From Pelatocladus maniniholoensis HA4357-MV3 (GTDB lineage: Bacteria > Cyanobacteriota > Cyanobacteriia > Cyanobacteriales > Nostocaceae), in assembly GCA_019359115.1 (NCBI GenBank), contig JAHHHW010000141.1:1-32926 (forward strand): 32,926 nt of DNA, in the 5' to 3' direction. Below are positions 16,200 through 25,100 of this stretch, piece by piece. The notes beneath the pieces were generated by a model. That model searched no databases. It saw only the letters and a list, made by a program, of their open reading frames with translations, and had not been told where the DNA came from. Position 1 is the stretch's first letter. Each line of letters begins with the position of its first letter. The position numbers were made by a program, and so were the translations under genes.

Positions 16200-18905
16200 G
16201 TGGAATATGTAGCAGTTATCGGTCTTGGCTGTCGTTTTCCCAGTGCTAACAACCCGGAATTATTCTGGCAGCTCTTGCACAATGGAGTGGATGCTATCAC
16301 TGAGGTTCCAAAAGACCGATGGGATATTGAAGCCTTTTATGATGCAAAGCCAGTTACACCAGGGAAAATGAATACCCGCTGGGGAGGTTTTCTACAACAA
16401 GTGGATAGGTTCGATCCTAGCTTCTTTGGAATTTCTCCTCGTGAGGCTGAACAAATAGACCCACAGCAAAGACTGTTGTTAGAGGTAGCTTGGGAAGCTC
16501 TAGAAAATGCCGCAATAGTGCCGGAAAAGTTAGCTCATACTCAAACCGGAGTGTTTGTTGGTATTAGCAATGGTGACTACCATAGGCTTCTATATAGAGA
16601 TTACTACGGAATAGATGCATATAGCGGTACGGGTACTGCTGCTTCCATGGCTGCTAACCGCTTGTCCTATACATTGGCTTTACGGGGACCTAGTATAGTA
16701 GTAGACACTGCTTGTTCTTCTTCCTTAGTTGCAGTCCATTTCGCTCGTCAAAGCTTGCAGAATGGGGAGTCTAATTTATGCATAGTTGCAGGGGTTAACT
16801 TAATGCTGACTCCAGAGCCGACTATCACTTTCTCTCAAGCTCGCATGATGGCTGCTGATGGTCGGTGTAAGACCTTTGATGCTAGTGCTGATGGGTATGT
16901 TCGGGGAGAAGGCTGTGGTGTAGTCATTCTAAAGCGCCTTTGTGATGCTTATAAGGATGGAGACAATATTCTGGCAATCATTAGAGGTTCAGCAGTTAAT
17001 CAAAATGGTTTGAGCAACGGTCTTACGGCACCCAATGGCTCTGCACAACAAGCTGTCATCTGTCAAGCCCTAAAAAATGCTTGCTTGCGACCAGATGAAA
17101 TTAGTTATGTGGAGGCTCATGGTACTGGCACTTCTTTAGGAGACCTTATTGAAATTAAATCTTTGAAAACAGTATTAATGCAAGGCCGCTCACAAAAGCA
17201 ACCTTGTTGGATTGGGTCGGTTAAAACTAATATTGGTCATCTGGAAGCAGCTGCTGGTATTGCTAGTATGATTAAGGTGATACTCTCACTACAACATAGA
17301 GAAATTCCGCCTCACCTGCACTTGAAGCAGCTGAATCCGTATATTTCTCTGGAAGGAACTCCGTTTTTCATTCCTACTGAATCCCAACCTTGGTCTGCTG
17401 CTACAAAAAGTTGTTTTGCCGGAGTAAGTTCATTTAGCTTTGGTGGCTCCAATTGTCATGTAATTTTGGAAGAAGCAGCTGCGGTACCTATTACGACAGA
17501 TAGTGAGATTGAACGTCCCCTGCACATACTCACTATTTCGGCAAGAAGTGAGAAAGCCTTGCTCGAACTGGCACAAAATTATGCTAATTTCTTAACGTTT
17601 CATCCAAGTATATCATTAGCATCTGTTTGCTTCACTGCGAATACTGGGCGATCGCATTTTGGCCATCGCCTAGCAATTGTTGCTGAATCTACCTCAGAAC
17701 TATGCAAGCATTTACAGGCTTTTATCTCTGCTAAAGAGACTTCCAGAATAGTCAAAAGACAGCTGTCTAGTCGAAAGCGACCTAAGATAGCCTATCTCTT
17801 TACTGGTCAGGGTTCCCAGTATGTTGGTATGGGACGCCAACTGTATGATACCCAACCCACTTTTCGCCAAAGTCTTGAATACTGTAGTGAAATTTTACTT
17901 CCTTATTTAGATAAGCCTCTAATTGAAGTTTTATACCCTCAGCCAGGGTTAAATTCTGCCTTGGATGAAACAGCATGTGCTCAACCAGCTTTATTTGCTT
18001 TAGAATATGCTCTTTTCCAGTTATGGAAATCTTGGGGAATAGAACCAAGTGCAGTGATGGGTTATGATGTGGGAGAGTATGTTGCTGCTTGTGTAGCAGG
18101 AGTATTTAGTTTAGAAGATGGGTTAAAGCTGATTGTAGAACGAGGACGTTTAATGCAGGCTCTAAACCTAGAATGTGAAATGATAACGATAATGTCAAAT
18201 GAAGCCAAGGGAAGAGCAGTCATTCAGTCCTACACTCAACAAGCAACGATCAGCACCATTAATGGTCTCCAAGGTATTGGAATTTCTGGCGAGCCTCATC
18301 TTCTAAACAATGTTGCAGTAGTCCCAGAGTTAGAAGGAGCCAATACTATAGAATTACCTATTTCTCAAACTTTCCACTCTCCGTTAATAGAGCCAAGGCT
18401 GGCAGCATTTGCACAAGTAATCAGTAGTGTCACTTACTCACCTCCACAGATAAAATTGATTGCTAATGTCACTGGACAGTTGGCTACAGATGAAATAGCA
18501 ACCCCAGAATACTGGTATCGATATATGCATCAGCATATGCAATTTGCAGCTGGTGTACAGACTTTATATCAGCAAGGGCATGAGTTATTTTTAGAAATTA
18601 GTCCGAAACCGACTATGTTGGCGATGGGTCGGCAATGCTTACCAGAATCAGTAGGTGCTTGGTTGCCTAGTCTACATCCAGAACTGGAGGATTGGCAAAC
18701 TATGCTGGAGAGTTTAGCACAATTATATGTGCGTGGTGTGTCAGTAGATTGGTCTGGTTTTGATCGAGATTACCCTCGTCGCCCTCTACAACTGCCCACT
18801 TATCCTTTTCAAAGGCAACATTATTGGTTGCAGAGAAACGCAACTGAGAATAAAAGATTGCATACTTCACAAAGCCAGTCTACAAAAACTTATCCTGATA
18901 TCTAA
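16200..18905 (+). CDS. PKS1: ketosynthase with dead acyltransferase, no ACP (KS-AT0)
   Basis: This is a 901-residue type I PKS protein. The KS (about 1-425) has a full catalytic set: Cys172 in DTACSSS, His307 in EAHGTGT and His347 in NIGHLEAAAG. A linker leads to an AT-like domain (about 530-830) with GQGSQYVGMG intact. The active-site GHSxG is GYDVG, with Asp623 in place of Ser, and the catalytic His of SHAFHS is Gln723 (SQTFHS). The segment before it is also shortened and diverged. The AT should therefore be inactive. The protein ends with the usual post-AT motif PTYPFQRQHYW and a tail of about 25 residues. There is no ACP, KR, DH or ER. The start is GTG at 16200, supported by AGGAG at 16188-16192. 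It lies 41 bp before PKS2, so it must work with an ACP on another protein. Confidence 0.93.
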   Translation: MEYVAVIGLGCRFPSANNPELFWQLLHNGVDAITEVPKDRWDIEAFYDAKPVTPGKMNTRWGGFLQQVDRFDPSFFGISPREAEQIDPQQRLLLEVAWEALENAAIVPEKLAHTQTGVFVGISNGDYHRLLYRDYYGIDAYSGTGTAASMAANRLSYTLALRGPSIVVDTACSSSLVAVHFARQSLQNGESNLCIVAGVNLMLTPEPTITFSQARMMAADGRCKTFDASADGYVRGEGCGVVILKRLCDAYKDGDNILAIIRGSAVNQNGLSNGLTAPNGSAQQAVICQALKNACLRPDEISYVEAHGTGTSLGDLIEIKSLKTVLMQGRSQKQPCWIGSVKTNIGHLEAAAGIASMIKVILSLQHREIPPHLHLKQLNPYISLEGTPFFIPTESQPWSAATKSCFAGVSSFSFGGSNCHVILEEAAAVPITTDSEIERPLHILTISARSEKALLELAQNYANFLTFHPSISLASVCFTANTGRSHFGHRLAIVAESTSELCKHLQAFISAKETSRIVKRQLSSRKRPKIAYLFTGQGSQYVGMGRQLYDTQPTFRQSLEYCSEILLPYLDKPLIEVLYPQPGLNSALDETACAQPALFALEYALFQLWKSWGIEPSAVMGYDVGEYVAACVAGVFSLEDGLKLIVERGRLMQALNLECEMITIMSNEAKGRAVIQSYTQQATISTINGLQGIGISGEPHLLNNVAVVPELEGANTIELPISQTFHSPLIEPRLAAFAQVISSVTYSPPQIKLIANVTGQLATDEIATPEYWYRYMHQHMQFAAGVQTLYQQGHELFLEISPKPTMLAMGRQCLPESVGAWLPSLHPELEDWQTMLESLAQLYVRGVSVDWSGFDRDYPRRPLQLPTYPFQRQHYWLQRNATENKRLHTSQSQSTKTYPDI

Positions 18906-18946
18906 AGATTCAGAGTCAGATCTTTAATAGTTTAAATATTTGTATT

Positions 18947-21900
18947 ATGGAAGCCATAGCAATCATTGGTATAGGATGCCGTTTTCCCGGTGCTGAAAAT
19001 CCTGAAGCTTTGTGGTGTTTGTTAAGGGAAGGTTCACATTCAATCTCTGAAGTGCCACCGGAGCGTTGGAATATTAATGTTGATAACAATTTAGACCTGG
19101 ATAAGTTAAGAGAAAAGGGGGTTTACAAAGGCGCTTTCATACAACAAGTAGACAACTTTGACCCCGATTTCTTCAGAATTTCCCCACGTGAAGCTAAGAC
19201 TATGGATCCCCAGCAACGGTTTCTTTTAGAGGTTAGCTGGGAAACGATGGAAAATGCTGGAATCGCACCAAATACCTTGTCTGGTAGCAATACTGGAGTG
19301 TTCATTGGTATCAACAGTTATGATTACTCCTGGATTCAATTACAAAATCTCAGCAGTTCAAATGTTTACTCCAGTACTGGCAACTCTCATTGTATAGCTG
19401 CCAACCGCTTGTCTTATACATATAATTTTCGTGGTCCTAGTGTAGCCTTAGACGCGGCTTGTTCATCATCCCTAGTGGCGGTGCATTTAGCTTGCCAAAG
19501 TTTGCGCCTTGGAGAGTGCAATGCGGCTCTAGCTGGCGGCGTGAGTATGATGTTATCTCCAGAATGGTCTATTCTTCTGTCTCAATCAGGTATACTTTCA
19601 GCTGAAGGTCGTTGTAAAACTTTCGATGCTAATGCTGACGGATATGTGCGAGGAGAAGGCTGTGGTCTAGTCCTTCTCAAGCGTTACTCGGATGCACTTC
19701 GTGACAATGATAATATTCTGGCACTAATTAGAGGATCAGCAGTTAATCAGGATGGTCTTAGTAATGGACTTACGGCACCTAATGGACCAGCACAACAAGA
19801 AGTCATACGCCAAGCACTAAAAAATGCCCAAGTCTCACCAACCCAAATAAGTTATGTCGAAACTCAAGGTACAGGTACCTCCTTAGGGGATTCAATTGAA
19901 GTCAATTCTATAAAAGCAGTTTTGATGCCGGATCGGTCTCCATCTCAACCCTGTTGGATTGGATCGGTTAAGACAAATATTGGTCATTTGGAAGCTGCTT
20001 CTGGAATTGCCAGCTTAATTAAGGTAATACTGGCAATGCAACATGGGGAAATTCCACCTCATTTGAATTTCAGTAACCTCAATTCATATATTTCCATACA
20101 ACAAAATGAGCCGCTCTTAATTCCTAAATATCTGACACCATGGCAATCAGAAAAAAATAGCTGTTTTGCTAGTATAAATACTTTTGGATTTGGCGGAACT
20201 AATTGCCATTTGATTCTAGAAAAAGCTCCTACTATTGATGAAGTAAAAGTACTTAATGAGTATAAACGGTCTTTCAATATTACTACTCTGTCAGCAAAAA
20301 GTGAAAAGGCACTTAAGCAATTAGCACAACTTTATGAAGTGTATCTTCAAGCTAACTCACAAGCATCACTAGGAGATATTTGTTTTACGAGCAACACAGG
20401 ACGTGTACATTTTGAGTATCGACTTGCTGTAGTATCTAAAACTAATGCAGAGTTAAACAAGTGTCTGAAAGATTTTATTGCTGGGAAGAAGTCCAGTGGA
20501 TTGATAAGTGGCAAGGTAACCAAAAGAAAGCTACCTAAAGTAGCATTTCTCTATACTGGTCAAGGCTTTCAATACATTGGTATGGGACGTCAACTTTACT
20601 CTACCCAGCCAGTTTTTCGGCAAGCACTTAACTACTGCGATGAAATTTTGTGTTCTTATACAGGGAAATCGTTCCTAAAATTTATCTATAGAGAACCAGG
20701 TCAGACGGTTTCTCTTGAGCAAACTGCTTATACCCAACTATCAGCTCTGTTTGCCCTCGAATATGCCTTAACCCAGCTATGGCTATCTTGGGGAGTAGAG
20801 CCAACAGCCGTGATGGGACATGGTGTAGGAGAATATGTTGCTGCTTGTGTGGCTGGAGTTTTTAGTCTAAAAGAAGCGCTGAAACTAATTAGCAAGTATG
20901 CTTCCTTAATGCAAACTCTACCAGCTAACGGTCAGATGGTAGCCGTGTTTGCTGATGAAGCATCGATTCAAGCTGTGCTGACGCAAGAGCAGAAGATAGC
21001 TATTGCGGCCCTCAATAGCCCACAAAACACTGTGATTACCGGTGAACAAAAGATAATTGAGAAAGTTTGTGCTACTTTAAAGGCAGCCGGAATCAAAACG
21101 AAAAAACTAAAAACATTCCATGCTTTTCACTCCCCGCTAGTAGAGCCAATTTTGACAGAGTTTAGTGAGATAGCTGCCAGTACTACTTATGCAACACCTA
21201 AGATAAAGCTGATTTCTAATGTCACTGGTAAACCATTAACAACCGAAGTAATTACATCTGAGTATTGGTGTCGTCATCTCAGCCAGACGGTGCGATTTGC
21301 AGATGGGATGCAGACACTTTATAAAGAAGGATATGAAGTCTTTGTAGAAGTAGGACCTAAACCAATTTTGCTGGGGATAGGACGGCAATGCTTACCGAAG
21401 AGAGCAGGAATTTGGTTAGCAAGTCTGCGTCAAGGACGGGAAGATTGGCAGCAGATGCTAGAGAGTTTGGGGCATTTGTATGTACAAGGGATACCGATCA
21501 ATTGGTCAAACTTTAGCCAGGAATATCATCACCAACGAATCAGCTTACCGACATATCCTTTTCAGAAAGAACGTTACTGGCTTGAGAGAGTTGAGAAAGG
21601 ATATTCAAAAGTAGAAGCTATCTCTGAGACAAAAAGTCAAACTCCAATTATTGATCTTCTCAATGCAGGAGATATTGAAAAACTAGCTGAACAGTTGGAA
21701 AAAGCAAGTAATTTTTCGGAAACTCAAAAACAACTACTGCCAAAACTTTTGAAAGTTTTAGTCAAACAACACCAAAAGTATCTTCAAAACAAAGGTGTAC
21801 TAACTGAACATTATGATCCCTCATCAAACAATGGTGTGGTGTCAGATATAGTGAAGCAATTAAATAGTGCAAGTCTCGACAGACGCTTAGAATTTTTGAT

Positions 21901-22192
21901 TGCTTATCTTCAAGTTCAAATCGCTAAAGTTTTAGAACTCCCTTCATCTAGTCAACCTGATCCATATCAATCCCTACATGAGTTAGGGCTTGACTCTTTG
22001 ATGGGCATGGAGATTAAAAATCGGATTAAGACTGATTTAGGTTTAGATATACCCTTACAAATATATAGTGAAGGAATTAGCATTAAACAACTAGCTTCCG
22101 ATCTACTGCAACAATTTGCATTGGCAAGTCTAGTCCAATGGAAGTCTCAGTCCCACGAGCTCAGTGAGGATTTAGAGGAAATAACAATATGA
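18947..22192 (+). CDS. PKS2: KS0-AT0-ACP with missing catalytic residues
   Basis: This is a 1081-residue type I PKS protein. The KS has the nucleophile Cys172 (DAACSSS) and His347 (NIGHLEAASG), but the first catalytic His is Gln307 (ETQGTGT, codon CAA). This is the change seen in non-elongating KS0 domains, which can transfer acyl groups but not condense them. The AT-like domain (about 535-855) keeps GQGFQYIGMG and FHAFHSPL, but the serine of GHSxG is Gly626 (GHGVG), and the usual RGRLMQ arginine is replaced (YASLMQ). It should not load malonyl. A helical linker follows, then an intact ACP with Ser1017 (GLDSLM). There are no reductive domains. The acidic tail SEDLEEITI probably docks to the N-terminus of the next protein. 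The last four bases overlap the NRPS1 start (ATGA), giving translational coupling. The likely role is to receive or pass the acyl chain to the Cyc domain. Confidence 0.93.
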   Translation: MEAIAIIGIGCRFPGAENPEALWCLLREGSHSISEVPPERWNINVDNNLDLDKLREKGVYKGAFIQQVDNFDPDFFRISPREAKTMDPQQRFLLEVSWETMENAGIAPNTLSGSNTGVFIGINSYDYSWIQLQNLSSSNVYSSTGNSHCIAANRLSYTYNFRGPSVALDAACSSSLVAVHLACQSLRLGECNAALAGGVSMMLSPEWSILLSQSGILSAEGRCKTFDANADGYVRGEGCGLVLLKRYSDALRDNDNILALIRGSAVNQDGLSNGLTAPNGPAQQEVIRQALKNAQVSPTQISYVETQGTGTSLGDSIEVNSIKAVLMPDRSPSQPCWIGSVKTNIGHLEAASGIASLIKVILAMQHGEIPPHLNFSNLNSYISIQQNEPLLIPKYLTPWQSEKNSCFASINTFGFGGTNCHLILEKAPTIDEVKVLNEYKRSFNITTLSAKSEKALKQLAQLYEVYLQANSQASLGDICFTSNTGRVHFEYRLAVVSKTNAELNKCLKDFIAGKKSSGLISGKVTKRKLPKVAFLYTGQGFQYIGMGRQLYSTQPVFRQALNYCDEILCSYTGKSFLKFIYREPGQTVSLEQTAYTQLSALFALEYALTQLWLSWGVEPTAVMGHGVGEYVAACVAGVFSLKEALKLISKYASLMQTLPANGQMVAVFADEASIQAVLTQEQKIAIAALNSPQNTVITGEQKIIEKVCATLKAAGIKTKKLKTFHAFHSPLVEPILTEFSEIAASTTYATPKIKLISNVTGKPLTTEVITSEYWCRHLSQTVRFADGMQTLYKEGYEVFVEVGPKPILLGIGRQCLPKRAGIWLASLRQGREDWQQMLESLGHLYVQGIPINWSNFSQEYHHQRISLPTYPFQKERYWLERVEKGYSKVEAISETKSQTPIIDLLNAGDIEKLAEQLEKASNFSETQKQLLPKLLKVLVKQHQKYLQNKGVLTEHYDPSSNNGVVSDIVKQLNSASLDRRLEFLIAYLQVQIAKVLELPSSSQPDPYQSLHELGLDSLMGMEIKNRIKTDLGLDIPLQIYSEGISIKQLASDLLQQFALASLVQWKSQSHELSEDLEEITI

Positions 22193-25100
22193 ACCTGAAT
22201 GAACTTTTAACTGAACTTTCTAAACGAAATGTTAAGGTATGGGCGGAAGCAGATAATTTGCGTGTTCGTGCGCCTAAGGAAGCTCTCACACTAGACTTAC
22301 GTAATTCTATAGCAGAGCATAAGGTAGACCTTCTGAGGTTACTCTGCGAAAGTAATTTTAGTATGCATGATGATGCTCTGCCTGCGGTTCTCCCAGTACT
22401 AGACGAACGCTATCAACCCTTTCCTCTTACCGATATTCAGTATGCTTATTGGGTGGGACGTAGTGGAGAGTTTGAATTAAGTAACGTAGCTACCCATGCC
22501 TATTTAGAACTTGAATGTAATGGCTTAGACCTAGAGCGGCTAAATTGTGCTTGGCAGCAATTGATTGAGCGACATGAGATGTTGCGGACTGTAGTACTGC
22601 CAGATGGTACACAAAAAATTCTCACAGATGTGCCTTTATACCAAATCTCGGTTTTGGATTTGCTTGGAGAAGATCCTGAAAGTATCAGGTTCAAAACTGA
22701 GGAAATTCGTCAACAAATGTCTCACCAGATGCTGCCAACTGACAAATGGCCTTTATTTGATATTCGAGTTGCTCATCTAAGCGAAACTTTCTTTCGGCTT
22801 TATCTTAGCTTTGATGCGTTAGTAACTGATTTGGGGAGCTTGCATCTTCTTTTTCAAGAGTGGAGTCAGCTCTACCAGAACCCAGAATTGGTTTTGCCTC
22901 AATTGGAACTTTCATTCCGCGATTACGTTTTAGCCGAAGAGCGCCTAGTAGGAACGCAACTATATCAGCGTTCACAAGCCTATTGGTTTAATCGTCTAGA
23001 TTCTCTGCCGCCAGCACCAGACCTGCCGCTAGCCAAAAATCCCAATTCTTTAAAACAGCCCCGGTTCCATCGTCGCACTTTTTGGCTGAATACAGAATAT
23101 TGGCAAAAGCTAAAGAAATATGCAACAGATGCTAATTTAACTCCCTCTGGAGTCTTGCTTGCAGCTTATGCTGAGATTTTGACAACTTGGAGCAAATCTC
23201 CTCAATTTACTATTGATCTAACTCTATTTAACCGTTTACCACTTCATCCTCAAGTCAATCAAATTGTTGGGGATTTTACTTCTGTAATACTGCTGCAGAT
23301 AGACAACTCAACGGTTAATGAATCCTTTGTCTCTCGTGCTGTCCGTCTCCAAAAACAACTTTGGCAGGATTTAGATCATCGCTACGTCAATGGAGTGCAT
23401 ATTCTAAGAGAATTGGCACGTAAAAAACGTAACTCTCCAAAGGCAATGATGCCTGTAGTCTTTACTAGTGCCTTGGGTGTTGGTTCGTTAAATAGCAATA
23501 GCCCTGGGTTAAGTCAATTTGGAGAAATTGTCTACGGCATTAGCCAAACACCTCAGGTCTGGCTAGACCATCAAGTCATTAAACAAGATGGGGGATTAGT
23601 TTTCAACTGGGATGCAGTAGAAGATCTTTTCCCCCCTGGAATGTTGGACGATATGTTCAATGCCTACTGCAATTTTTTGGTGCAACTAGCAACTCAGGAG
23701 CCAGTATGGCACTCAATGACAAGACAACTCGTTCCTCCAGAGCAATTGTCTCAACGAGTCGCGATCAATGCTACAAAGGCACCTCTGTCTGGTGAAATGC
23801 TACACACTCTATTTACAAGACAGGTAGAGCGTTGTGGTGACCGCTGTGCCATAATCTCACCCCAGCACACCCTGACTTACTCTGAGTTAAACAAATTAGC
23901 TCATCAAGTTGCTCATCAGTTGCGGCAGCTAGGAGCTTCTCCCAATCGTCTGATAGCTGTAGTTATGGAAAAAGGTTGGGAGCAAGTAGTTGCTGTACTA
24001 GGAATATTAATCTCTGGTGCAGCTTATTTACCAATTGATCCAGATTTACCAATTGAGCGCCAAAAGTATTTGCTCAAACAAGGGGAAATTCAAATAGTTT
24101 TGACTCAATCGTGTGTCAATGTAAAACTCGAGTGGTCGTCGGATATTCATAGAATAAATATTGATACTGAGAAGTTAACAGACCACAGTCCATCAACTTT
24201 GGAATCAGTTCAAAATCCAAAAGATTTAGCTTATGTAATCTATACTTCTGGCTCAACAGGTTTACCCAAGGGAGTAATGATTGATCACCAAGCTGCTGTG
24301 AATACGATTCTTGATATCAATCAATACTTCCAAATTGGAGAGCAAGATTGTATACTAGCACTTTCAGCTTTGAACTTCGATTTATCAGTTTACGATATCT
24401 TTGGTATTTTAGCTGCGGGAGGAACTATTGTTATTCCTAAAGCAACAGCAACTAGAGACCCAGCCCACTGGATAGATCTGATGACGCACTATCAAGTGAC
24501 CTTATGGAACTCGGTTCCGGCCTTGATGCAGATGCTTGTTGAATATATCAAACTCCACCCAGACAAAGTTCCTTCGTCTTTACGTTTGACTCTTTTAAGC
24601 GGAGATTGGTTGCCACTAAACTTACCTACTCAAATCAAAACTTTATGGCCGAAAGCTCAGGTGGTGAGTTTAGGAGGGGCAACTGAGGCATCAATTTGGT
24701 CTATTTTTTATCCAATCGAGAATATTTCTCCTGAATGGAAAAGTATTCCTTACGGTCGGTCTTTAACAAACCAAAGTTTTTATGTTTTCAATGAGTTACT
24801 TGAACCTTGCCCTATATGGGTGAGTGGACAACTTTACATTGGAGGAGTTGGGTTAGCCAAAGGTTACTGGCGCGATCAAGAAAAAACTCAAAATAGTTTC
24901 ATTACACATCCACGCACAAAAGAGCGTTTGTATAAAACAGGTGATCTAGGGCGTTACTTACCGGATGGTAATATTGAGTTCCTGGGCAGAGAAGATTTTC
25001 AAGTTAAAGTTAACGGCTACCGAATTGAATTAGGCGAAATAGAAGTTGCACTGAAACAACATCCATTGATAACTGATGCAATTGTTACTGCTATTGAGCA

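Noticed and set aside
16200-18905. PKS1 as a decaying pseudogene because of its dead AT
   Set aside because: The frame is intact over 901 codons, the KS catalytic residues are all present and a good ribosome-binding site precedes it. Only the AT chemistry is lost.
22189-22355. N-terminus of NRPS1 as a separate small protein
   Set aside because: The TubC-like docking segment runs in frame into the Cyc domain, and NRPS2 starts in the same way.
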